Origin: Closterium sp. NIES-65
Lineage: Eukaryota; Streptophyta; Zygnematophyceae; Desmidiales; Closteriaceae
NCBI GenBank assembly: GCA_948144175.1
Contig: CANXME010000032.1
Coordinates: forward strand, 1,513,501-1,577,500
DNA: 64,000 bases
Direction of reading: 5' to 3'
Of the stretch, positions 12,224-24,160 are shown piece by piece. A model generated the notes under the pieces. The model made no database searches. It worked only from the letters and a program-made list of their open reading frames with translations, and was not told the DNA's origin. A program made the position numbers and the translations under genes. Positions within the stretch are counted from its first letter, which is position 1; the number at the start of each line of letters is the position of its first letter.

Positions 12224-14489
12224 GTGGCCTTGTCCACAAACGCGGGCTGGGCCCCACACGTCCAGTTGGAGAGTCTGCAGGGGCGCCTCTGTGGGAGGGA
12301 ACGAGGAGGAGTGAGGAGCGGCGCGCTGCCGCCCCTCGACGCAAGGAATGCAGGTCGGCGCAGGCGAGGGAGGGAGGGCAGGCAGAGGCCTGGGAAGGCC
12401 AGAGACCAGGAAGCGAGAGTGCATGCTACGAAGGCGAGGCAGGGAGGGGTGACCGAGGCGGTGGTGCCACAAGAGAGTGTTGTGCAACAAGCTGCGACAC
12501 TCACACTGGGTAGCTACTTGAGCAGACGCGTACAGCTGGGGAAACAAAGGGGTGTAGCGTGAAATAGTGGTATGGGTGTACAGACTGGACCCAGGCTCAC
12601 GAGTGAACGTGGCCAGGTGACGGCCGGTCCGGGAGCACGTGCAGATCGCCACACGCTGTCCTCTAAGAGTAAAGGTGTCAACCCAATGATCCTGAAGGAC
12701 GGCGTTGCTCACCAAGTTCGTAGAGATCAAGGGGAGGTGGAGACCAGACAGCTCACCAGACGGGACCGTCGGACACGAGAGCACAGTGGAGGACCGTGCA
12801 ATCACTGGGCCCCCAGAGGGGTCAGCCAGTGAGACAGGGACAGGTGCAGAGAGGGGAGGATTGTGGTACTGTCTCGAAAGAAATAGCGAGAAGCACTAGA
12901 GTCAAGTATAAAGGTGTGCAAGGCCTGTGCGGACTCAGTACCAGGGAGAGCAGACTCACAAGCACCTAGTGTTGCAGGCACTATACATGGGGCTACAACG
13001 GGGTCAGGCGGCACACACAAGTAGCAGTCACCCTCAGCACTAACAGTCAATGCATACATGGCAGCAAGGATCGCATTATAGTCAAGATCAAAGATAGGTA
13101 CATCACGCCTAAGCAAATCTGCCCAGTTGGGGAACTCAGTAGCATCAGGAAATTCGGCGCGCCAGGCATCGCTAAGCCGAGCGAAGCAGCGGTACTCAGT
13201 GTGAAAGCCGGTGCACTGGCGACCAGTGCGGGGACCTGTACGAATGATATGGGTGCAGTGACCAGGAGCCCCAGCCGCCCCACGCCCGGCATACCAGTCA
13301 TGAAGCTATTGGGAAGTGGGGGTCTGGCGCTGACGGTGCTGCGGGTGCTGCTGCTTCTGCTGCCCGTGGCCACCACTGGTCTCACCCAAGCCCCCACCAC
13401 CGCCGCCACCACTATTCCCCCCTCCGCCACCACCGCCGCTGCCACCGCCACCGCTTCCGGCACCACCACCGCCCCCACCACCACCTCCACCCCCACGCCC
13501 ACCACCACCTCCTCCACCTCCCCCGCCGCCTCCACCACCGCCTCCTCCACCGCCACGTCCGCCACCCCTGCCACCCTTGCCTCCCCTGGTGCCCCTACGC
13601 TTCCCTCCCGGAGCGAAAGCAGCTGCGACCTTCTCAGCTCCAAGGAGGTCAACAGCAGTAGCAGCAGAGGCGTAGGAGGGGGTAAGAGGGGAGAGGGAGC
13701 AACCCTCAAAGAGGGGAGTGCGAGGAGTGCCACGAGCAGCACCTATAGCGAGGATGTTCTTCTTTGCTGCCAGGAGGTGCTTCTCGAAGTCCTCGACAGT
13801 GAGAGTGGGAGGGTCTAGGGCGAGGAAGTGGTCCCTGACTGAGCTAAGAGTTTCAGGGAGGCGGGCGACGAGGAAATAGAGAGTGAAATACATCGGGAGG
13901 GGGGGGGGGGGGGGAGTTTGCAGTGCGGAACTCCTCTGTAAGGGCGGCACGAAAGCGAGTGTCACTAGCATGAAGGTGAGAAATGAGGTCCTTAGCAGTG
14001 GTGAACTAGGACAGGTCTGGGAATAGGTAGGGTAACATGAGCCGACCTATGGCTGGAGTGGCCGGGGAGAAGTAGCACGCAACTACAGCGTCATACAGGG
14101 CCTTAGCAGTCTTGTGCTCGCTGAAGTGCGCGCGCTCAGTGATCGGCAGATGATTGCGAATAACTAGGCGTGCAGCAGCATCATGAGTCTGCCACTGTGA
14201 GCGTTCGAGAGCGGTAGCATCGTCAGCAGGAGCAACGGCAGTGCTAGACGCGTAATCGAACAGTGAAATGTCATCTTTAGCATCAGTCAGAAGAAACAGT
14301 TGGAGATCATCTAGCCACGTGGTAAACACTATCGGGCGACCGTCAGGCTCAAACGCGAGAACATTAAGCGTCGCCATGGTAGTAGTGCAGGCAAGGCAAA
14401 GGAGATGGCGCGCAAAGCAAGCAAACGCACGCAGTAGGGAGGCACGCGCGGCAGGAAAGGTGCTCAAGGCAAGCAGGCACACTTAGCAG

Positions 14490-14935
14490 GCAGGCGCTCA
14501 AGGCAGGCAGGCGCTCAAGGCAGGCAGGCGCTTAAGGCAGGCGCTCCAGGCAGGCGCTTAAGGTAGGCATGCGTGCGGCTCACGGGCGGCGCATGGGCTG
14601 GGCACGCGCAGCTGCGGGCTGCGTGCGGCGGCAGGCTGCGCGCGGCCGCATGTTGCGCGCGGCTGCGGGCTGCGTGCGGTGGCAGGCTGCGCGCGGCTGC
14701 GGGCTGCGTGCAGCGACGGGCTGCGCGCGGCTGCGGGCTGCGCGCGGCTGCGGGCTGCGCGCGGCTGCGGGCTGCGTACGGCGGCGGGCTGCGCACGGCG
14801 GCGGGCTGCGCGAGCGGTGCGCGGGGCAGCTGCGGGCTGCGCGAGGGCGACGCGGGCTCGGCGCAGGCTGCGGGCGCGGCGTGCGGCGCTGCAGCGGGCT
14901 GCGGATGTTGCTGCAGCAGCAGCGCGCGCTAAAAA
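14490..14935 (-). repeat. GC-rich tandem-repeat leader of element C
   Basis: Units of about 15-18 bp around GCGGGCTGCGCGCGGCT, preceded on the left by GGCAGGCGCTCAA repeats (about 14490-14560). This is the same leader position as in the other copia elements but with an unrelated unit. Confidence 0.7.
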
Positions 14936-15063
14936 AAAAAGGCTACGCGCGCGTGTAGCAGAGGCGCGCGCGAGCAGGAGGTAAGGCTTGCAGGCAGGCT
15001 AGACCGTAGGTGAGGTAACGCGGTAACCGTTGGGCCCTAAACTTAGGTCCTAAAGACCTATTG

Positions 15064-15335
15064 TGTAAGGATTTCCAGAATCCTTATTGGGGCACTCGTT
15101 AGCGAGGCCATCCCGAGAGTCACGCGACGAACCTGTCCTTCCTATTTCGTCGCACCGAACCACCCCGAGTCGCCTCCTCTCCAATCGCATCCATCACCAA
15201 GCCATCCTCGCCCAACCTCCCCGCCTTGCTAGGACTTCCCCTTTTTAGGCCTCGTCACTTCCATTGTATCGTCATTCTGTAATTCTCATTCTCGTTATTC
15301 GTTTTACTGTGCACATTGCAAGTTCATTCATAACA
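15064..15335 (+). mobile_element. Ty3-type solo LTR with TATTG target duplication
   Basis: The 272-bp unit starts TGTAAGGATTTCC and ends CATAACA. It is flanked on both sides by TATTG (15059-15063 and 15336-15340). It matches the LTR at 55883-56162 in its start (TGTAAGGA..., CCTTATYGGGG), middle and end. No internal region remains, so it is a solo LTR. It lies inside the leader of copia element C, between the primer-binding site and the GGGCCC block. Confidence 0.85.
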
Positions 15336-15352
15336 TATTGCTCTAGATACTA

Positions 15353-15486
15353 TTTTAAGAACTAGGCAAGAATGTGTGATTAGGTCAAAGGGGGGGTACA
15401 AGAAAAATGTCGAGAGAAATGTTGTACCCCCTAGTGCTAACCCCCATGCAGCCTAGATAACCTAATCATGCATATATAATTTGACA
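15353..15486 (-). repeat. 5' LTR of copia element C
   Basis: The minus strand begins TGTCAAATTATATATG and carries the shared core GGGGGTACA...TTGTACCCC. It abuts a primer-binding-like TAGTATCTAGAGC (15340-15352). Confidence 0.65.
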
Positions 15487-15944
15487 AGACGGGCTGGGTG
15501 CATGGGGCGTGACGGACGGGCAGGGCGCAGTGGGGGCGCGACGGACGGGCAGGGCGCACGGGGCGCCACGGACAGGCAAGGCGCAGCGGGGGCGCGATGG
15601 ACAGGGGACGGGACGGCGACGCGACGGGCAGGGGACGGGACTAGCAGTGCGACGCGACGGGCAGGGGACGCGACACGATGGGGAGTGCGAGCACTACGGG
15701 CACCTCGTAACGGAACGGGCACGCGCTAAGGGCGCTACGGGACGAAACAGGCGCAGCGAGAACTGTCGGCTACGTGCAACGGGTGTGAGAGGCTCTAGCG
15801 AGATCCCACAGGATCCTAACCTAGGTGATACTATGTCAAGAATGAAAATGTTGGTTTGACTAAGGTTGGTAGGGGTACATAAACCTAACCCTAACAGCTG
15901 TACCCCCTATATCACGCGTCACTAAGACTACAACGTTTGACAGT
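15487..15944 (-). mobile_element. Copia LTR plus leader remnant
   Basis: A minus-strand LTR at 15834-15944 (starts TGTCAAACG, ends TTCTTGACA) is followed by a primer-binding-like TAGTATCACC, a short hairpin and a GC-rich leader (about 15490-15760, GACGGGCAGGGC units). The remainder is replaced by element C. The LTR and its neighbour at 15353 are far apart in sequence, so I read this as an older element cut by element C rather than a small non-autonomous pair. Confidence 0.55.
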
Positions 15945-16319
15945 TAATTACGTTTGGGAGTGGTGAATGTTTTCACCCCTCACGCGTGTTTGAATACGGT
16001 CAATTATCTTTTACCATTTTAGATAATCCCGAAGAAAGGTAAGACCCAACAACCTACATTTTCATAGCTCAACTTCTTTGAAATTGGGCAAAATTTTACA
16101 TCTAAATGTGAAGTTTTTCTCATCAGTTTTCCCAAAGGGCCTCTGCAGTGAAAATAAATAAATAAATAAAGTCAATCGGACCGCTTGGTTCGGATGGGAG
16201 AATTGTACTCGCTGGAGCCAATGCCAATTCGTTTCTCGTTACGTCATACATCCGTTATCTTTGGTTTCGTACGTATGATGATTGCAAGAAATTACACCTA
16301 CTTCACTCGCACTTTAGCA
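15945..16319. other. Spacer without a recognised gene
   Basis: Mixed-composition sequence with an AAATA run near 16155. No coding, RNA or repeat signal is recognised. Confidence 0.4.
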
Positions 16320-16495
16320 AATATATCCCAAGGGCCGTGCGTCAGTTCGGTTTAGCCCACATTATCGCCCCAAACCACTCTCGAGTTGCCCCCGCACCGC
16401 ACCAATCGCCAACCTTCCGAGCCATATTCGCCCAACGTCCCTGACGAGCTAGGATTCCATCTCTATTATTAGTTCACTTAACCATACCATCCAGG

Positions 16496-16623
16496 TGAGA
16501 AAACTAGAACGAGGAATGAATGACTAAGTGAAAGTTGGGTACAAATACAAACCCCTAAAAAACTGTACCCCATATGTGCTACCCCACTATAGCTTACAAT
16601 AGCTATGTCATATAAATCTGACA
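16496..16623 (-). repeat. 3' LTR of copia element D
   Basis: 128 bp, TGTCAGATTTATATGACA to TTTTCTCA on the minus strand. About six differences from the partner LTR at 22793. Confidence 0.9.
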
Positions 16624-19600
16624 CAGTCAAGCGAAGCAAAGCAAAGCAAGCTCAGGGTGGATCACAACGTCACAACACATTCCAAGCACAAGGTCAAGGC
16701 CACAAGGCCAGTTCACATGCAGGAGTATACATATATATAAAAGGCTAGACAAGCAAGAGCAGGCGTATATATATATGTAACAGTACAAGCAAGGTCAAGA
16801 GGTGAGCAAGTGAGGCAAGGCAGGCACAAGACCCAGCTGAGTACAAAAGCGCTGAAGATCACAAGGCACAAGTGCCTTGGTGAAGATATCAGCAGTGTTG
16901 GCCTCAGAGGCCACGTACGCAAGACGCAGCTGACCACGCTGCTGTAGCTCACGAGCAAGGAAGTAGCGAAGAGCAATGTGCTTCGTTCTGTGCTCCAGTC
17001 TCTGCTCTCGACACAAGGCCAGCATGGCCTTGTTGTCTACGTACAGCACTGGAGGAGAACGAGGCGGCTCTCCGAGGTCAGTCAGCAGGTAGGTGAGCCA
17101 GCGAAGCTCCTATGCAGCCATGACCCCGGCGTAGATCTCAGCCTCACAACTGGAGCCAAGAACAGAAGACGAGCGGGTAGCCCGCCACGAAACAGAGCCG
17201 GAACCGAGGCTGAAGGTGTAACCCTGTGACGACCGCTGCGTAGCCTGGTCGTCAGCCCAAGAAGCGTCTGCGTGCCGAGTGAGGACCACTGGACTCTGCC
17301 CTCCGAGCACAAGCCCCATGCCCGACGTACTGCACAAGTAGCGCAACACCCTCTTCGCTGCAGCCATGTGGTCTGGTCGGTGTCTCCTAGGAGCAACATA
17401 GCGTGCCAAGATGCTAAGAGGGTATGCAAGGTCAGGTCGTGTGCAGGTCATCAGGTTCATGAGGCAGCCAACAAGCTCTAGGTACGGGCCACTCGACTCT
17501 ACGGACTCATCTGAAGGCAGAGCTGAGAGCGAGTGGCGAGTAGGCAGAGGAGTGGCCTGAGGCGAGGAGTACGTGAAGCCGAAGCGCTGAAGGACCTGCT
17601 GCACCATGTGTGACTGAGTCAGGGTAATGGTGCGGCGTGCTCTGTCCCGGGTGATCTGCAAGCCAAGGTAGCTGCGCAGTTCACCCAGGTCTGTGCACGT
17701 GTGTCTCTTCTGCAGCTCGGACTTCACGTGGGCGAGTCCAGCAGTGTCAGCTGTGGCAAAGACCAAGTCGTCGACGTACACGAGGATGCAGAACGGCGGC
17801 AAAGAAGTGTCGGTGCGCAGAAACAGTGACGGGTCAGCAGTAGAGGGAGCAAACCCAAGAGCCGCAAGCGTAGTCCTCAGTGTGTCGTGCCACTCACGCG
17901 GTGCCTGGTGGAGACCGTAGACTAGCCGCCGGAGGCTCCACTGGGTGCCAGGAGGAAAAGTCCCAGTGAAGCCAGATGGGCGGCGCAGCCAGATCTCCTC
18001 GTGCAGGCTACCCTGCAAGAAAGCAGTGCTGAAGTCAAGAAAGTGAAGCTCGTAGTCGCGCTTAGCGGCTATGTGCAGTAGCACCCGAAGAGTGGTCATC
18101 TTCGGGGTGGGAGAGAAGGTCCGAAAGTAGTCAACTCCATGCCGCTGACTGAAGCCACGAGCCACGTACCGCGCCTTGAAGACAGGCGGAGAACCCGGCG
18201 GCCGCTTCACCCTGAAAATCCACATGCCACTGACGATGTTCGCCCCACGCGGGGGAACCTCGTCAACGTAGGTGCCTGTGGACTTCCAGGAAGCCATCTC
18301 TGCATCCATAGCTGCCTGCCACTAAGAGGAGTAGGGACCCTCTATCGCCTCCGCGTAAGAGCGCGGAGTCGGGATGTCAAGTGCATCCGAGTCTCCCTCA
18401 GGGGTAAGTAGTACGCACACGAGATGAGGTGAAGCAGCAGCCAGACACTGGAACTCCTCCTGCCTGTCCTCAAGGACGTCTGTGCAAAGGGCACACTCAC
18501 CCCCGACGGACGTAGGACAGACCGACGCAGGCTCAGCAACAAGACTAGCAGCGTAGTCTAGACGACAGCGAGCAGCAAAGTCGACGAGCTCAGCAACTAG
18601 GGCAGACGGAGCAGTGGACTCAAAGGAAGGGCCAGTGACGACAGTAGCAAGGAGACGCGTGACAGTAGGACTGGCAGCACGAAGAGAGTCCGACTCCGGG
18701 TCGGCAAGAGCAGAAAGAGAGGACTCAGGAGGAGAAGGCAAAGGGGCACGCAGAGCAGCAGCGGACGGACGCAGAGACATCCGGTGCGTGCCAGGGACAG
18801 GAGGAGGACGCTGACGCGAACCGCGACCACTAGTGCGAGCAGCACGGACAGGCGACGCAGGCTCACGACGCTCAGCAAGACCTCCAGTAGGACCAGTGTA
18901 GGGAGAAGGAGGAGGCAGTGGGGAGGCCGGCTGTAACTGTAACCGGGACGGGACAGGCTGTGCACACTCTAAGGGAGGAGGAGGACCAGTAGAAGGCGCG
19001 AGACCAAGAACCTGCTGAAGGAGCGAAACGAAGTACGACCGAGGCCGCGCGGCGACTCCAGACACAGCAGGGACAGCACCAGCACCCCCAGCGGCAGCAC
19101 CAGCGCCAACATCACCTCCAGCTCCAGTACCTCCAGCAGCACCAGTAGCACCCCTAGTAGGACCGCCTCCAGGACCGACAGCAGTAGCCTTAGCGCCAAC
19201 ACCCTCAGCAGCTCCAGCTCCAGTCGTACCCGCAGGCCCAGCAGCTCCAGTACTCCCAGTACGTGCACCTCCAGGACCCGTGGCACCAGTACCCTCAGCA
19301 GCCGAAGAAACTCCAACTCCCGCAGCACGCCTCCAGCGCCAGGCAAACCACTCGCGGAGCTCCTGTGGAGAGAGTGGCTCCCGCCGAGATGAATCACCCA
19401 GAGAACCTCCAGGCCCTGCACCGCCAGACGCCACACGAGCAAGCCCAGCTCCCGCAGGCTCCTCACCCCCAGGCTTAGCACCTCCAGACGTGGCACCCCC
19501 AGGCTCAGCACCTCCAGACGTAGCACCCCCAGGCTCAGCACCCCCAGGCGTAGTACCCCCAGGCGCAGCACCCCCAGGCTCAGCACCCCTAGTCTCAGCA

Positions 19601-22600
19601 CCCCCAGTAGTAGCACCCGTAGGCTCAGCACCCCCAGGCGTAGCACCCACACACTCAGCACCCCCAGAGTCAGCACCCCCAGGCTAAGCACCCCCAGCAT
19701 CACCAGAGTCACCAGTAACCTCGACAGGCTCGACTGCGTCTACCTGGGACACACCTGAATGGGCAGGACCCTGAGGGGGGAGGGGGTCTACCGGGGGGGG
19801 ACCTGGCACAAGGAAGAGCGGTGGCGGGGGGAGGGACGGAGTGCGGTAGGGGAAGAGGCGGTAGTAGGGGACCGACTCGTCAAACGTGACGTCCTGGGAG
19901 GACAGAACACGGCGAGAGGTGGGGTGGTAGAACTGCCACCCTGGCGCGTCAGGGGGGAAGCCAAGGAAGACGCAAGGAGCAGCACGAGGGGACAGCTTGT
20001 CCGCAGACAAGTCGCGGACAAACGCCCGAGATCCCCAGACACGGAACGCAGACGCATCGCCAACCTTCCCCGTCCACAGCAAAGCTGGGGAGGTCTCCGG
20101 CATGGAGACCCTGGGGTGAAGGTTGATCTGATGCGCCGCGTACCGAACCGCAAACGGCCACAGAAAATGGGGGGCAGCCGCATGGATCATGGACGTACGG
20201 GCGACGTCCATGACTATGCCAATGCGGCGCTCAGCAATCCCATTTTGGCGTGGAGAGTTCGGAAGCGTAAAGGTCTGGCGGATGCCTCGTGCACGACAGT
20301 AGGCTCGCAGAAGGCCAGAGGAGAACTCTCCACCTCTGTCAGAGTGCAAACGCAGAACACGAAAGTCCGAGCCGAAGCTCTGCCTGAGCTGGAGACGAGC
20401 TGCGCGGATCCAGTCGATCAACACCTCAGTGACATCACCCTTGCTGCGCAAGGGGAAGACTGTGGTGTAACGCGAGTAGTCGTCAACTACCAGCAAGAAG
20501 TAGCGCTCGTGACCCTGTCCACGGACGCGGGCCGGGCCCCACACGTCCATGTGAAGGGTCTGCAGCGGGGCCTCTGTCGGAGGAAACTGGGAGGAGTGAG
20601 GGGCAGCCCGCTGCCGCCCCTCGACACAGGGGACGCAGGTAGGGCCAGGCCCCGAAGGAAGGGGAGGGGGGGACCGGGGAAGACCAGAGACAAGGACACG
20701 GGAGGCCATGCCTCAGAGACGAAGCAGGGAGGGGTGACCAAGGCGGTGGTGCCAGAGGAGAGTCTCGTGAGACAGGAGGCGACACGAGCAGGGGGTAGAC
20801 TCAGGACCAGACCTGGACGCTACAGCAAAAACCTGACCTGACGCAGCTACCTGACCAGACGTAGTGACAGGAGGAGACTCAGTTGTCAGTGTGTACAGGC
20901 TCGACCCCCGCCGACGTGTAAACGTGGCCAGGTGTCGGCCTGTCCTAGCGTCCGTGCAGTGGGTCATCCGCTGACTCGGAGGAGTGAACTGGTGAACCCC
21001 CGCATCCTGTAGGTCAGCACCACTCACCAAGTTCGTAGAGAACGAGGAGAGGTAAAGACCAGACAGGGTTCCAGAGGGGGCCGCCGGACACGGGAGGACA
21101 GTGGAGAAGTGAGCAAGGACAGGACCCCCAGAGGGGTCTGCCAGAGAGACTGCAACTGGCCGACCAAGCGGCGTGAGTGTGGTGCGATCTCGAAAGAAGG
21201 AGCGAGAAGCCCCCGAGTCAAGGGTGAAGGTGAGGGAGGTCGAAGCCGACGCGGTACCTGAGAGCGCAGACTCACCAGCACATGAGGAAGTAGACGCACT
21301 GGCACCTAGAGCAGCAGCCTCGCTAGCACCTAGAGCAGCAGCCTCACCAGTACCTAGAGCAGCAGTCTCAATGCCCGGGTCGAGCGGAAAACACCAGTAA
21401 CAGTCACGAGTGCGCTGCTGCTGCTGCTGCTGGCGCGGACCACCACCGGAGCCGACCCTCTGCGTAGCGCCACCCTGACCAGCTCCACCTCCTCCGCCAT
21501 CACCTCCTCCACCGCCGCCACCTCCGCCACCTCCGCTCCCACCGCCACCGCCGCCGCCGCCTCCGCCTCCACTGCCGCCACGGACACCTCCACTGCCGCC
21601 ACCACTCCCACCGCCACCCCCACTTCCTCCGCCGCCTCCACCGCCGCCTCCACCGCCCCCGCTAGCTCCTCCAGCGCCCCTGCCCCCCTTGCCCTTGCCA
21701 GGGCGGCGTCTCCCGCTAGGGGTAGACTCCGCACCGACCGACTCAAGCCCAACGAGGTCGGCCGCAGCAGAAGAGGCAACAGAGGGCAAAAGGGGGGAGG
21801 GGGAACACCCCTCAAAGATGGGGGTGCGAGGGTCACCACGGGAGGCTCCTAAAGCGACTATGCTATTCTCTGCTGCTAGGAGGGCCTTCTCGAGGAGGAC
21901 AACGGTGAGAGTGGTGGGGCAAACTGAGAGGAAGTGGTCCTGGACTACGCGAAGAGAGTCAGGGAGCCGGGTGACTATGTAGTAGAGGGTGATGTACATG
22001 GGGGGGGGGGGGGGGTTCTTGGCGCAGAACTCAGCAGGAAGCGCAGCGCGGTAGCGAGTGTCACTAGTGCGGAGGTGCGTAATGAGGTCAGCGACTCTGG
22101 GAAATGCAGCAAGGTCAGGGAAGAGGTACGGTAGCATGAGACGGCTCAGTGCAGCAGTGGCAGGGGAGGAGTAGCGTGCAACTACAGCGTCGTACAAGGT
22201 CTGAGCACTCTTGTACTGGCTAAAGTGCGCACGCTTAGAGGTAGGCAGGTGGCGACGCACAGCAAGACGTGCAGCAGCATTGCGTGTGGCCCACTGTGAG
22301 CAAACAGTGACGTCAGCATCAGCAGCAGGGGTAGGAGAGGCACCAGAGGTGAGGTCAAAGAGGGAGAGACTGTCCGCCCTATCGCATTGTTGGAAAAGCT
22401 GCAGGTCATCTACCCAGACGTCAAAGTCAATGGCCCGACCCTCAGCGTCAAAAGCGAGGACACTAGGGGTAGCCATGACAACAGTAGACTAGTAGCGCGA
22501 ACAGTGGGGTAAGGGCAGTGCAGTGGTAGAGGCGCTGCTCTTACCGGACAGGGCGGCTCGGGCGGCTCGGCGGCTCGGCAGGAACTGCAGCTCGGCGGCT

Positions 22601-22792
22601 CGGCGACTCGGCGGCTCGGGCGGCTCGGGCGGCTCAGCAGCAATTGCGGCTCGGCGACTCGGCGGCTCGGGCGGCTCGGGCGGCTCGGCGGTACGGCGGC
22701 TCGGGCAGGGGCTGAGCGCGCTCCGGGCAGAAAAAAAAATCGAATCGGTGGGCCCTAGGAACAGTTCCCACGAGGGAACCTGCTCGATACCA

Positions 22793-22920
22793 TGAGAAAA
22801 CTAGAACGAGGAATGAATGACAAAGTGAAAGTTGGGTACAAATACAAACCCCTAGAAAGCTGTACCCCATATGTGCTACCCCACTATAGCCTACAATAGT
22901 TGTGTCATATAAATCTGACA
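22793..22920 (-). repeat. 5' LTR of copia element D
   Basis: 128 bp. It is followed on the minus strand by the primer-binding site TGGTATCGAGCAGG (22779-22792), then a hairpin, GGGCCC and a short leader of GGCGGCTCGG repeats (about 22550-22700). Confidence 0.9.
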
Positions 22921-23077
22921 CCAGGCCCTCAGATTGGTTTCAGGGTATGCTGATGGATCAGCGTGCCCTGCCCAACGTCGTGACCAAGTCAGCGTTGGGG
23001 GTTTAGTTAATTCTGATTTTGTCAGGGTTAATTTCATGGGTAACTGAAGCAAATGTTGTACTTGAGATTTATGGCCA

Positions 23078-23150
23078 GTACTACTGACGCAGCTGTCTAA
23101 GGTTCCGCCTTACTTGCAAGGTTACGGGGTCAATTCCCGTGTATGAGATG
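23078..23150 (+). tRNA. Degenerate tRNA-like segment inside the hAT MITE
   Basis: An A-box-like TGACGCAGCTG (23085-23095, one mismatch to TRGYNNARNNG) lies 42 nt before a B-box-like GGGTCAATTCC (23127-23137). The B box sits in a perfect 5-bp T-arm stem, ACGGG/CCCGT. A short CCTT/AAGG stem lies where the anticodon arm would be. The acceptor stem pairs poorly, so this is not a working tRNA. It may be a tRNA pseudogene or the head of a tRNA-derived SINE. Confidence 0.35.
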
Positions 23151-23499
23151 TTGTGGAGTGTATGGCGGGGATTCAAGTACTAAAGCCTCATGCACGCGCA
23201 CTTTCCTCCCGTACTTGACACATTTTGGTTAGTCCGAATCAGTGTTACTCGGTACACTATACTGATGCTTCAGTGTAACTGGTACACCTATACACTAATT
23301 CGTCAGGGTAGTCCTATACGTTAAACTGAAAAATCAGTGCAAACATAAAGGATATACTGAAATTTCAGGGAAAACGAAAATCACAGCTACAAAATCAGCC
23401 TAATCAGCGTGTTTTACGCTGATATCTGAGGGCCTGATACCGTCATTCAGTTAACCATAGTCTCGCCATTTGTTTGTTCCGCGCACTCTGTGAATGGAA

Positions 23500-24160
23500 A
23501 GCAAGAACCAAGGTAATAGCCAGTTGATGACCCACATCACTACCCAGGTGTTAGCCAACTCATAAAATATGGGGTATCCATCATGATACAGAGAGAGATG
23601 GCTTTGAAGAAATAAAGGAATACATACACAACATGGCTAACGTCCTGGATGGAAAATTCGTTTTATGAAGTCACCAAACCCTTTATTTGTCCGTTTTTTG
23701 TGTGGCGGGGGTGGTCGTTTTGGAGGAGGGGGTGGGGGGCTAGGAGGAGGAGGGGGTGAAGGAGGGGGAGATGGTGGGCGTGGAGGGGGGGGGGGGGAGG
23801 GGAGGGTGGTAAGGGGGGACTAGGAGGTGCGGGAGGTGCGTATGGGGCGGTTAGTACACAAGAGCCAGAAACCAGGTCCCAGTTTTGCTGGATGAGGAAT
23901 TTGGAGCCGTCTACTCCTACCAGGTTATACTTGATGGCAGAGGCGTCAGTGGCAAGGGGGGTGAACCTGTCAGGTGGGAACGGAATTGGACAGTAGAGGG
24001 AAGGAGGATGAAGGAGGTGAGTACGGAGGCATCAATACTGGAAATGTGGTGGAGAGTGGAAGTGCTAACATCAGTGGTTGGGCAGAAAGGTACAAGGTAT
24101 GAGCAGGTCACAGAGTGTTAAAGCAGGGGCTGCTCACTTCCAGGCGCACTTGTCGGCATT
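23500..24160. other. Spacer with a G-run block
   Basis: No gene recognised. 23701-23825 is almost pure G with short breaks (runs of 3 to 14 G), strongly G-quadruplex-prone on the plus strand. Confidence 0.5.

Larger units (their letters stand above)
12224..15486 (-). mobile_element. Ty1/copia retrotransposon fragment (element C), 5' half
   Basis: Minus-strand element. Its 5' LTR is at 15353-15486 and its primer-binding-like site at 15340-15352. A Ty3 solo LTR interrupts the leader, which continues at about 14490-15058 (GC-rich GGCTGCGCGCGGCTGCG repeats). Gag starts at 14376 (MATLNVLAF) and is followed by a Gly-rich tract (about 13380-13600), a Cys/His module and the pre-integrase region. The coding region ends at 12224 in the early integrase, where element B's LTR begins. 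It is truncated and broken at several points. Its Gag is more diverged from those of elements B, D and E than they are from one another. Confidence 0.8.
16496..22920 (-). mobile_element. Complete Ty1/copia retrotransposon (element D)
   Basis: The two 128-bp LTRs (22793-22920 at the 5' side, 16496-16623 at the 3' side) differ at about six sites. The target duplication CCAGG (16491-16495, 22921-22925) is perfect. Coding parts, all minus strand, are Gag from 22476 (MATPSVLAF), a Gly tract (about 21700-21480), protease with DSGA (about 21200), integrase (about 20780-19900), a GGAEPGGA-rich linker (about 19690-18990), reverse transcriptase with YVDDLVFA (about 17780) and RNase H to about 16830. 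It is nearly whole in layout but broken, with about four breaks. LTR divergence near 5 percent makes it one of the younger insertions here. Confidence 0.93.
16492..23436. mobile_element. hAT-type MITE, interrupted by copia element D
   Basis: Excluding the copia insertion, the element is about 515 bp (16492-16495 plus 22926-23436). Its ends are a perfect 13-bp inverted repeat, CAGGCCCTCAGAT. It is flanked by an 8-bp duplication, ATACCATC (16484-16491) and ATACCGTC (23437-23444), with one mismatch. An 8-bp duplication and a CAGG start are typical of hAT. It has no transposase and many short TCAG/CTGA motifs inside, so it is non-autonomous. Confidence 0.8.
16320..23500 (+). repeat. Ty3-type LTR remnant split by nested insertions
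   Basis: The segments 16320-16491 and 23437-about 23500 align with consecutive parts of the Ty3-type LTRs at 15064 and 55883 (blocks such as CCAATCGCC, TTCGCCCAAC, GAGCTAGGA, then CCGTCATTCAG and GCGCACTCT). The two pieces are separated by a hAT MITE that itself carries copia element D. The outer ends of the LTR are decayed, so the limits are approximate. Confidence 0.55.

Noticed and set aside
15353-15944. A miniature LTR pair (TRIM) of about 590 bp
   Set aside because: The two LTR-like ends share only short core blocks and each has its own primer-site-like sequence, so they fit two separate elements better.
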